A stretch of DNA of 8,331 bases from an uncultured Fidelibacterota bacterium (lineage in GTDB: Bacteria; Marinisomatota; Marinisomatia; Marinisomatales; UBA1611): NCBI GenBank assembly GCA_913045415.1, contig CAJWPW010000036.1:1-8331 (forward strand). The letters are read 5' to 3'. The number at the start of each line of letters is the position of its first letter. Positions within the stretch are counted from its first letter, which is position 1. This document shows, piece by piece, positions 1 to 5,406 of this stretch. Position numbers and translations under genes: made by a program. The notes beneath the pieces were generated by a model. It ran no database searches. It was not told the origin of the DNA and saw only the letters and a program-made list of their open reading frames with translations.

Positions 1-254
1 AGGGCAATGATCATTCCTGAAATAAAAGAAATAAACCATTTAATTAAAAACATTCCTTGAACCGACAAAACTTGAAGGTTTATGGGATTTGTTGTGTTTC
101 TTGTTGGATAAAGAAGGATTTCTAAAATCTGATCAATATATCCAAATGAAACAGCAGAGCCGATAACAATTGCCAATAGAGATTTAATAAAACGCCATCT
201 CAATTCTTCAAGATGATCAAGAAATCCCATCTCTTTTGGAAGTTTAGAACTCAT
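1..254 (-). CDS. tatC: Sec-independent translocase subunit TatC, N-terminal part (runs off left edge)
   Basis: TatC is the polytopic inner-membrane receptor of the twin-arginine pathway, which exports folded proteins. I translated the minus strand by hand and found 84 codons open to the window edge. The product opens with a short polar leader, then GFLDHLEELRWR (residues 10-21), matching the conserved TatC start of the type FLDHLEELRxR. A hydrophobic first membrane segment follows at about residues 23-40, then a periplasmic-type loop, then LQVLSVQGMFLIKW leading into the second hydrophobic stretch. The chosen ATG (254-252) overlaps the end of the upstream GTPase gene by 11 bp. An in-frame ATG at 230-228 is an alternative start that would drop eight residues. 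Neither has a strong Shine-Dalgarno sequence, so translation may be coupled to the gene above. The C-terminal two thirds lie outside the window. TatA/TatB are not seen here. Confidence 0.85.
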   Translation of the reverse strand, partial: MSSKLPKEMGFLDHLEELRWRFIKSLLAIVIGSAVSFGYIDQILEILLYPTRNTTNPINLQVLSVQGMFLIKWFISFISGMIIA

Positions 255-1191
255 CTTGTTGGCGATCCAATAATTGTTGCGCCAGGATTACAGGTGCAGT
301 TTTAATGGAACTTAATGTTTGTGTTAATTGATCTAAAAGCGATCTTTTTTCTACCGTCCAGAACTCATCTTCCAACCTAATGCGTATAAGTTCAGACACT
401 CTATTTCGGTATCTACTTAAACGACGATCATCTAGCATGCCATTCTCAGTCATTAATTTTAGATGATCCTGAATTCCCATAAATAGTTCAATAATGCCGT
501 GACCTTGATTTGCAACTGTGTTGAAGACCGGTGGTTCCAATTTGCCACGAGTTGTAAAATTATGGAGAATATTTTTTAAGAGGGATGCCAATCTATTTGC
601 TCCATCCCGATCTGACTTATTGATCACAAATATATCTGCGATCTCAATAAGCCCAGCTTTCATAAGTTGAATCTCATCTCCAGATTCTGGGACTAGCACT
701 ACCACCGTAATGTCCGCTGCCTTTGCGACATCATGCTCACCTTGCCCCACACCGACTGTTTCAAATAAAATAAAATCTTTCCCACTAGCAGCCAATACGT
801 CACCCGCTTCCTGGGCTTTTCTGGCCAAGCCACCCAAATCTCCATGGCTACCCATACTGCGGATAAATACTCTTTTGTCCCATAAATATTTATTCATCCG
901 GACGCGATCACCTAGTAAGGCACCACCCGTGAAGGGGCTTGTTGGATCAACAGCAATTACACCCACGGTTTTATTTTTTGAAAGGCACGTTTCGATCAAT
1001 TCATTAGTGAGAGTGCTTTTCCCAGATCCAGGTGGACCCGTAATCCCTATCCGAATAGATCCGGATGAACTTGCGTGAAGATCACTGTAAAAAGAATCAG
1101 GGATACGTTGATTATTCTCAATTCGGGTAATGGCTTTTGAAATTGAGCGCGTATCATTTTCCTTGATTCCCGAAATCAATGCATTGGGCAT
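244..1191 (-). CDS. meaB: ArgK/MeaB-family P-loop GTPase (methylmalonyl-CoA mutase chaperone type)
   Basis: 315 residues, close to the usual length of about 330 for this family. Visible motifs in order: a helical N-terminal arm with ISKAITRIENN (about 17-27); Walker A GPPGSGKST (52-60); a switch region with VDPTSPFTGGALLGDR (81-96); Walker B/switch II ETVGVGQGE (144-152); the guanine-specificity motif NKSD (191-194); and a helical C-terminal tail (about 250-310) of the kind used for dimerisation. Family members load and protect adenosylcobalamin in methylmalonyl-CoA mutase or related B12 mutases in the cytoplasm; the older name ArgK came from a disputed transport-kinase role. The start ATG directly abuts the regulator's TAG stop. 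A GAGGAG Shine-Dalgarno lies 12 nt upstream, inside the last regulator codons. No mutase gene is in the window, so the client protein is not shown. The family is certain; the exact client is inferred. Confidence 0.93.
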   Translation of the reverse strand: MPNALISGIKENDTRSISKAITRIENNQRIPDSFYSDLHASSSGSIRIGITGPPGSGKSTLTNELIETCLSKNKTVGVIAVDPTSPFTGGALLGDRVRMNKYLWDKRVFIRSMGSHGDLGGLARKAQEAGDVLAASGKDFILFETVGVGQGEHDVAKAADITVVVLVPESGDEIQLMKAGLIEIADIFVINKSDRDGANRLASLLKNILHNFTTRGKLEPPVFNTVANQGHGIIELFMGIQDHLKLMTENGMLDDRRLSRYRNRVSELIRIRLEDEFWTVEKRSLLDQLTQTLSSIKTAPVILAQQLLDRQQDEF

Positions 1192-1875
1192 CTAAGAATC
1201 AAACTCCTCAACAAATCGATTATAATCATAAATAATAAGTTCTTTGCCGTTTCGTTGGACATATCCTTCTTTTACCAGCAATTTCAATACGCGTGACACC
1301 GTTTCCCTAGATGTGCCAGACATATTAGCTATATCTTGCTGGATGGGTATTTTTGGGATACTCACCTGACCTTTTTTAATCACACCCTTCTCATCCGCGA
1401 TACGAAGGATACACATAGCTATTCGTTTTTCAGCATCACTTAACGACAAGCTAGCTATCTGACGATCACTTTTTCGTAAACGAGTTGCCATTTCCTTTAA
1501 AAGCCGGATAGCAATCTGCGGATAATTTTTTAAAACGAGTAAAAAATCATTTCGGTTCAATGTTAAAACTTCCGTATCATCAAGTGCCACCACATTTGCA
1601 GAACGGAATTCACCATCCAAGAGTGACATTTCACCAAAAAAATCACCATCACTTAATATTGCAAGAATCACTTCCCGTCCTTTCTTACTTAATCGGGTGA
1701 TCTTGACACTGCCCTCCGTTACAAAAAAACATTGTTCTCCTTCTGACGCTTCTAATAGGATCATTTGTCCGGCATCATAATGTTTCGAAACCATTTTTTC
1801 CGATATATATCCCAGTTCTTCTTCAGTTAAATCCCAGAAGAGTGAGACAGATTGTAAAAGTTTGATCTTCTTCAT
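1192..1875 (-). CDS. Crp/Fnr-family transcriptional regulator
   Basis: 227 residues, the normal length for a Crp-type dimeric activator/repressor. The N-terminal cyclic-nucleotide-binding beta-roll covers about residues 6-120. It contains GDFFGEMSLLDGEFRSANV (77-95), in which G81-E82 and R91-S92 fit the phosphate-binding cassette pattern (GE-x-x-x...RSA) used to hold cAMP. A long dimer helix follows (about 120-145), then a C-terminal winged helix-turn-helix (about 150-220) with QDIANMSGTSRETVSRVL (180-197), the DNA-reading helix being near SRETVSRVL. There are only two cysteines (49 and 155), so the Fe-S cysteine cluster of true FNR is absent; a nucleotide ligand is more likely, but untested. 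The start is supported by the usual LLQSVSLFWDLTEEEL opening. It has no Shine-Dalgarno and an AT-rich leader. It is first in a run with meaB and tatC and diverges from rpsT. Its targets are unknown; two palindromes in this window are candidates. Confidence 0.92.
   Translation of the reverse strand: MKKIKLLQSVSLFWDLTEEELGYISEKMVSKHYDAGQMILLEASEGEQCFFVTEGSVKITRLSKKGREVILAILSDGDFFGEMSLLDGEFRSANVVALDDTEVLTLNRNDFLLVLKNYPQIAIRLLKEMATRLRKSDRQIASLSLSDAEKRIAMCILRIADEKGVIKKGQVSIPKIPIQQDIANMSGTSRETVSRVLKLLVKEGYVQRNGKELIIYDYNRFVEEFDS
1204..1209 (-). promoter_or_regulatory. Shine-Dalgarno of the MeaB-type GTPase gene, inside the regulator gene
   Basis: The minus strand reads GAGGAG in the last codons of the regulator (Glu-Glu of VEEF), 12 nt before the GTPase ATG. 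Together with the zero-spaced TAGATG junction this indicates translational coupling of the two genes. The spacing is slightly long for an ideal site. Confidence 0.6.
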
Positions 1876-1911
1876 ACTAAAAAAATACCATGAACTAGGT
1901 TATTTTCAAAT

Positions 1912-1940
1912 TTTATATGCATTGAATTATTTATAGTTAA
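1912..1940 (-). promoter_or_regulatory. Possible promoter of the regulator-meaB-tatC run
   Basis: On the minus strand, TTAACT (1940-1935) and TATAAA (1917-1912) are separated by 17 nt, a fair match to the vegetative -35/-10 pattern. This would put the transcript start near 1905 with a leader of about 30 nt. The region is very AT-rich, so chance matches are common and the call is tentative. Confidence 0.35.
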
Positions 1941-1958
1941 AAAACTCAAAATTTGCCA

Positions 1959-1980
1959 CGTCAATACTATGATTTTGACG
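1959..1980. repeat. 22-bp inverted repeat between the divergent regulator and rpsT promoters
   Basis: CGTCAA (1959-1964) and TTGACG (1975-1980) form perfect 6-bp arms around a 10-bp centre. A 22-bp dyad is the footprint size of a Crp-type dimer, and one such protein is encoded next door, so it may be an operator. The arms are not the E. coli CRP half-site TGTGA. A 6-bp dyad in about 190 bp is expected by chance roughly once, so the support is mostly positional. Confidence 0.3.
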
Positions 1981-2003
1981 CTCATAATATTGTAAACAGT
2001 TTA

Positions 2004-2033
2004 TTGACTCTGAATTTCATGATAGTGTAATAT
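2004..2033 (+). promoter_or_regulatory. Probable vegetative promoter of rpsT
   Basis: TTGACT (2004-2009) matches the -35 consensus in five of six positions. The -10 is either TGTAAT (2026-2031, 16-nt spacer) or TAATAT (2028-2033, 18-nt spacer). It is followed by the GC-rich stretch TGCGGGC, which stands out in this AT-rich region and lies where the discriminator would be. The transcript would begin near 2040, giving a leader of about 25 nt that contains the ribosome binding site AAAGGAA (2049-2055), about 9 nt before the ATG. Confidence 0.6.
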
Positions 2034-2064
2034 TGCGGGCTTTAAACTAAAGGAATTTTACTAA

Positions 2065-2319
2065 ATGGATAGACATCCGCAACAAATAAAGCGAGAACGC
2101 CAAGATATAAAAAGACGCGCAAGAAATATTGATAGCATGTCTCGTCTTCGCACGCATATTAAAAATGTTTTATCAACAACAACCAAAGCCGATGCAGATA
2201 AAGCATATGGTGAAGCAGTAAGCATTATTGATAAAGCAGTGAGTAAGAATCTTATTCATAAGAATACAGGTTCACGTCGAAAGGCACAAATTACTCGTCA
2301 CGTCAACTCTCTGAGCTAA
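2065..2319 (+). CDS. rpsT: 30S ribosomal protein S20
   Basis: 84 residues (E. coli S20 has 87), strongly basic and almost wholly helical in character. S20 binds 16S rRNA early in assembly of the small subunit. The N-terminus IKRERQDIKRRARN (8-21) matches the family's KRxRQxxKRRxRN pattern. MSRLRTHIKNV (25-35) and the most diagnostic segment, IDKAVSKNLIHKNTGSRRKA (55-74), correspond to the conserved hallmark IDKAAxKGxIHKNxAARxKS. The ATG is preceded by AAAGGAA at a good distance and by a good promoter, so the gene is probably transcribed alone. It is the only plus-strand gene, diverging from the Crp-family gene and converging on guaB. E. coli rpsT starts with UUG and represses its own translation; the ordinary ATG here gives no hint of that mechanism. 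Confidence 0.96.
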   Translation: MDRHPQQIKRERQDIKRRARNIDSMSRLRTHIKNVLSTTTKADADKAYGEAVSIIDKAVSKNLIHKNTGSRRKAQITRHVNSLS

Positions 2320-2355
2320 ACTTTACTCAGACAGATAATTGATCACCCATCTGAG
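2310..2355. terminator. Three alternating hairpin arms between convergent rpsT and guaB
   Basis: TCTGAG (2310-2315), CTCAGA (2326-2331) and TCTGAG (2350-2355) occur in 46 bp, so the middle arm can pair with either neighbour. The left pair extends to 8 bp with a one-base bulge and overlaps the rpsT stop codon; the right pair overlaps the end of guaB. Neither side has a clear run of T after the stem, so this is not a standard intrinsic terminator. It is the only candidate for ending both convergent transcripts. Confidence 0.3.
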
Positions 2356-3812
2356 ACCTGATAGTTAGGCGCTTCCTTGACTATTCGAACCTCATGTGGG
2401 TGATTTTCTTTTATTCCTGCCGCAGTGATTTGAACAAAATTTGATCTTTCTCCAAATTCTGTTATCGTTTTACATCCACAATACCCCATTGATGATCTGA
2501 CACCGCCAATCAATTGATGAATCGTGTTTCTAACTGAACCACGATAGGGGACCATTCCTTCAATCCCTTCAGGAACCAATTTTGTTGCTTCCGCACCTTC
2601 TTGGAAATATCGATCACCGCTACCTTTTTGCATGGCACCCATAGATCCCATTCCACGATAAGATTTATATTGTCGTCCTTCAAATAAAATTGTTTCACCA
2701 GGACTTTCGTCCATCCCAGCAAGTAAGCTCCCAAGCATAACTGAATCTGCCCCCGCAGCTAATGCCTTTGCAACATCGCCACTATAACGAATTCCACCAT
2801 CGGCAATAACCGGAATACGGAAACCCTTCGCTATGTCCACAGCATCCATGATAGCAGTTAATTGGGGAACACCTACACCAGCAATCATACGAGTTGTGCA
2901 GCTTGCACCCGCCCCGATTCCTACTTTTACACCATCCACACCAGCATCGATCAACGCTTTTGCCCCATCTCCTGTAGCCACATTTCCTGCAATAACTGCA
3001 AGATTTGAATATGATTTTTTAATATTTGCGATGGAATTCAATACTCCTTGGGAATGACCATGGGCTGTATCGATGATGATTGCATCTACTTCTACATCCG
3101 CTAATGCTCCGGCTCGATCAAAAGCATCTTCTGATACACCTATTGCAGCTCCCACACGGAGGCGACCATTGCTATCTTTGCAGGCATCAGGATAATCTTC
3201 TTTTTTCTGAATATCTTTTACTGTAATAAGCCCTGTAAGTTTTCCATCTTTATTAACGACCAGTAATTTTTCAATACGGTGCTCTTGTAAGATCTCCTTG
3301 GATTTATCCAAAGAAGTTCCAGTGGGGACAGTAATAAGGTTTTCCGACGTCATTCTGTCAGAGACTTTAAGGGAATTATCTGTTTCGAATCTGATATCTC
3401 GATTAGTTAATATCCCAACCAAGCGGTCATCATCCACGACTGGGAGCCCACTGATTTTAAATTGAGCCATGATCTTTTTAGCTCCCCCAATCGAAGAACC
3501 AGCGCTGATGGTAACAGGATGTAAGATCATTCCACTTTCAGATCTCTTAACACGGTCAACAATTGTTGCCTGATCTTCGATAGTTAAATTTTTATGAATG
3601 ATACCCAACCCACCCGTTCGTGCCAAGGCAATCGCCATTTCACTTTCGGTTACAGTGTCCATGGCAGCGCTTAAAATGGGGATATTCAGGGTGATGTCTC
3701 TGGTTAATCGAGTTTGAAGTTCTACGTCCCGCGGTAGAATAGTAGATGCCTGCGGAACAAGAAGAACATCATCAAATGTCAGGGCTTGTTTAAAAGGGGG
3801 ACGATTTTTCAC
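2343..3812 (-). CDS. guaB: Inosine-5'-monophosphate dehydrogenase
   Basis: Catalyses NAD-dependent oxidation of IMP to XMP, the committed step of GMP synthesis, in the cytoplasm. At 489 residues it has the normal full bacterial length. The (beta/alpha)8 barrel begins with [13 protein letters not shown] (11-23). It is interrupted by two CBS domains at about 96-147 and 155-210, and resumes with [10 protein letters not shown] (246-255) and AGNVATGD (275-282). The catalytic cysteine is C305 in [11 protein letters not shown] (298-308). [11 protein letters not shown] (336-346) follows, then the mobile flap with the catalytic Arg-Tyr pair R401-Y402 and KLVPEGIEG (411-419), and the typical end [14 protein letters not shown]. 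The start is GTG (3812-3810), preceded by GGAG, only 2 bp after hutH. The loop before the catalytic Cys is unusual: most bacterial enzymes read GPGSICTTR, and here the proline and the IMP-phosphate-binding serine are both alanine. The CBS domains and flap exclude GMP reductase. Confidence 0.97.
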   Translation of the reverse strand: MKNRPPFKQALTFDDVLLVPQASTILPRDVELQTRLTRDITLNIPILSAAMDTVTESEMAIALARTGGLGIIHKNLTIEDQATIVDRVKRSESGMILHPVTISAGSSIGGAKKIMAQFKISGLPVVDDDRLVGILTNRDIRFETDNSLKVSDRMTSENLITVPTGTSLDKSKEILQEHRIEKLLVVNKDGKLTGLITVKDIQKKEDYPDACKDSNGRLRVGAAIGVSEDAFDRAGALADVEVDAIIIDTAHGHSQGVLNSIANIKKSYSNLAVIAGNVATGDGAKALIDAGVDGVKVGIGAGASCTTRMIAGVGVPQLTAIMDAVDIAKGFRIPVIADGGIRYSGDVAKALAAGADSVMLGSLLAGMDESPGETILFEGRQYKSYRGMGSMGAMQKGSGDRYFQEGAEATKLVPEGIEGMVPYRGSVRNTIHQLIGGVRSSMGYCGCKTITEFGERSNFVQITAAGIKENHPHEVRIVKEAPNYQVSDG

Positions 3813-3814
3813 AG

Positions 3815-5341
3815 TTACTCCAAAATAATATTTTTAGTTACGGCGTGTACAAATTCGCCACTTTTAATTTTTTTCGCAATTGATTCTATTTCTCCAGAAA
3901 GAGTACGATCCCCATTAGGATACTTACACAAAGATTTAAGAATATTCAGGATAGGTAATGTTCCTTTCCCTGATGTAAGATTTGGAGATGCAATTTGATT
4001 TGCAGCACCCGCTACAAGTAATTCCACCGCAAGAATGTGCCGTAAATTATGTTGAATTTGCAATAGTTTTTGTCCAGCCCAAGGTGCCATACTCACAAGA
4101 TCTTCCTGTCCACCAGATGTTGGAAGTGAATCCACACTGGCTGGATGTGCCAAGGTCTTATTTTCTGATACCAAAGCAGATGCGGTTACATGGGCGATCA
4201 TATAGCCAGATTCAACACCAGGTGATTTAGTCACAAAGAGATGAAATTTGCCTTCCACACCTTTCATAAAATAATGAGTACGTCTTTCAGAAACAGCACC
4301 CAATTCACAAAATGAGATCGCAAGAAAGTCCATTGCCTGTGCCACATGTTCTCCATGAAAATGGCCGGAATTGACTATATCACCATTTTCTAAAACTATT
4401 GGATTATCACTGACACTATTAATCTCATTATCGATCATATTTGCTGCCCGAGTAAATCCATCCCTGGAAGCGCCGTGAATATGAGGAATACAGCGAAAAC
4501 TGTATGGATCTTGAACAATACCGCAATTCGAATGAGATTTTACGATCTTGCTGCCATTTAAGAGTTTATACACATTGCTGGCTGCAGATTGCTGCCCGGG
4601 ATGAACTTTTAATGCATGAATTCTCTTTTGAAACACTTTTCGACTAGCAAAGCTGTTCTCCACAGAAAGTGCCCCTGCAATATCTGCAGTTTTTAATAGT
4701 AAATCTCCATCCAATAAGGATTTAATGGCAAGAGCTGTGGAAACCTGTGTGCCATTAATAAGACTCAAGCCTTCCTTTTGCTGTAATACCAAAGGTTTGA
4801 TATTGGCTTTTGAAAGTGCCGTTTTTGTCGTCATTTTCTTTCCGTTGTAAAATACTTTACTTTCGCCAATGAGAGCTAGAGCCATGTGTCCTAGAGGTGC
4901 AAGGTCACCACTGGCTCCTACAGAGCCTTTTTCAGGAATGACGGGGAGAATATCATGATTTAAAAATTGGACAATTTTTTCTGCTACGGCTGGCCTAATA
5001 CCACTATAGCCTTTTACGTATGTCAGGAGTTTTAGAACAAAAGTAGTACGAATTAATCCAGGTTCAAGAGGATTACCTACACCGGAAGCATGACTTCGAA
5101 CTAAATTGAGTTGAAGATCTTTTTGGTCTTTAAGATCTATCTTAATTTTACTCAAATTTCCGAATCCGGTATTGACCCCATAGATCGTTTCCCCTGTATT
5201 TATTTTTGCGAGAAGACGCTTATGTGACTGTTTGAGATTATGAAGGGAGTTTTTCGTCAGAGTGACGCGGACAGGCCCATCAAAAAGATGAGCGAAATCT
5301 CGATAAGAATATGAACGGGTAGAAATACGTAGTATTTTCAT
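3815..5341 (-). CDS. hutH: Histidine ammonia-lyase
   Basis: Deaminates L-histidine to trans-urocanate, the first step of histidine breakdown. At 508 residues it matches the family (about 510). The self-made MIO cofactor comes from A143-S144-G145 in GSVGASGDLAPLGH (139-152). Other active-site elements are YGVNTGFG (54-61, with the catalytic Tyr), RSHASGVGN (82-90; His83 is typical of histidine/tyrosine lyases), SLINGTQ (193-199), QDPYSFRC (277-284) and GGQEDLVSM (410-418), whose Glu413 matches the glutamate that favours histidine over phenylalanine. An aromatic amino-acid lyase remains a weaker alternative. The loop at 325-334 reads SGHFHGEHVA where GNFHGxPVA is common. No hutU, hutI or hutG is present, so the pathway is not clustered here. 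There is no Shine-Dalgarno before the ATG. The 50-bp upstream gap holds an FNR-type palindrome. It is probably co-transcribed with guaB, 2 bp downstream. Confidence 0.93.
   Translation of the reverse strand: MKILRISTRSYSYRDFAHLFDGPVRVTLTKNSLHNLKQSHKRLLAKINTGETIYGVNTGFGNLSKIKIDLKDQKDLQLNLVRSHASGVGNPLEPGLIRTTFVLKLLTYVKGYSGIRPAVAEKIVQFLNHDILPVIPEKGSVGASGDLAPLGHMALALIGESKVFYNGKKMTTKTALSKANIKPLVLQQKEGLSLINGTQVSTALAIKSLLDGDLLLKTADIAGALSVENSFASRKVFQKRIHALKVHPGQQSAASNVYKLLNGSKIVKSHSNCGIVQDPYSFRCIPHIHGASRDGFTRAANMIDNEINSVSDNPIVLENGDIVNSGHFHGEHVAQAMDFLAISFCELGAVSERRTHYFMKGVEGKFHLFVTKSPGVESGYMIAHVTASALVSENKTLAHPASVDSLPTSGGQEDLVSMAPWAGQKLLQIQHNLRHILAVELLVAGAANQIASPNLTSGKGTLPILNILKSLCKYPNGDRTLSGEIESIAKKIKSGEFVHAVTKNIILE
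3818..3821 (-). promoter_or_regulatory. Shine-Dalgarno deciding the guaB GTG start
   Basis: The minus strand reads GGAG, then TAACT, then GTG. The GAG is the last hutH codon and TAA is its stop. The 5-nt spacing is slightly short but usable, and no ATG lies nearby in the guaB frame, so GTG is the likely start and guaB translation is probably coupled to hutH. Confidence 0.65.
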
Positions 5342-5359
5342 TTACGAATCTATGATTTT

Positions 5360-5377
5360 GTTTGATTTTAATCAAAC
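5360..5377. promoter_or_regulatory. Perfect FNR/CRP-type palindrome upstream of hutH
   Basis: GTTTGAT (5360-5366), TTTA, ATCAAAC (5371-5377) is a perfect 7-bp dyad. Its core TTGAT-N4-ATCAA is identical to the classical FNR box. It is centred 27 bp upstream of the hutH ATG, in the 50-bp gap after the helicase gene. On the minus strand its TTGATT (5375-5370) could also be a -35, with TAGATT (5352-5347) as -10 after a 17-nt spacer. In that layout the transcript would start almost at the ATG and a bound protein would repress. It lacks a T-run downstream on the minus strand, so it is not an obvious hutH-side terminator. Function is inferred from sequence only. Confidence 0.45.
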
Positions 5378-5382
5378 GACAG

Positions 5383-5406
5383 AAAAAAAGATTATCGGAT
5401 CGAATC
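5383..5406 (-). terminator. Weak candidate terminator at the end of the helicase gene
   Basis: On the minus strand an imperfect stem (GAT-TCG ... CGA-TA-ATC, two-base bulge, 3-nt loop, 5406-5390) is followed at once by seven T residues (5389-5383). It overlaps the helicase stop codon. The stem is short and AT-rich, so it may only attenuate. If real, hutH-guaB would need its own promoter in the following 40 bp. Confidence 0.3.

Noticed and set aside
710..1078. Plus-strand open frame of 122 codons
   Set aside because: It lies opposite the most conserved part of the MeaB-type GTPase and has low-complexity, Pro/Ser-rich composition with no ribosome binding site; it is a shadow frame.
1192..1875. 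Calling the regulator a true oxygen-sensing FNR
   Set aside because: Only two cysteines, neither in an N-terminal cluster, and the cyclic-nucleotide phosphate-binding residues are present.
1975..1990. Second TTGACG (1975-1980) with TAATAT (1985-1990) as a promoter
   Set aside because: The spacer is only 4 nt, and nothing resembling a -10 lies 16-18 nt downstream; it fits better as an arm of the inverted repeat.
2510..2734. Second minus-strand frame inside guaB
   Set aside because: Out of frame with the clear IMP dehydrogenase sequence and without recognisable features.
2833..3057. Plus-strand frame opposite guaB
   Set aside because: Antisense of the conserved barrel core, with skewed Ala/Pro/Thr composition typical of a shadow.
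3786..4230. Two plus-strand frames (3786-3998 and 3982-4230) opposite the hutH end and hutH/guaB junction
   Set aside because: The hutH coding sequence on the other strand is full length and conserved there; no promoter or ribosome binding site is seen.
5340..5400. The TTGAT palindrome as an ordinary rho-independent terminator of the helicase gene
   Set aside because: On the minus strand the T-run comes before, not after, the palindrome, and the stem is entirely AT-rich apart from two G-C pairs on each side.
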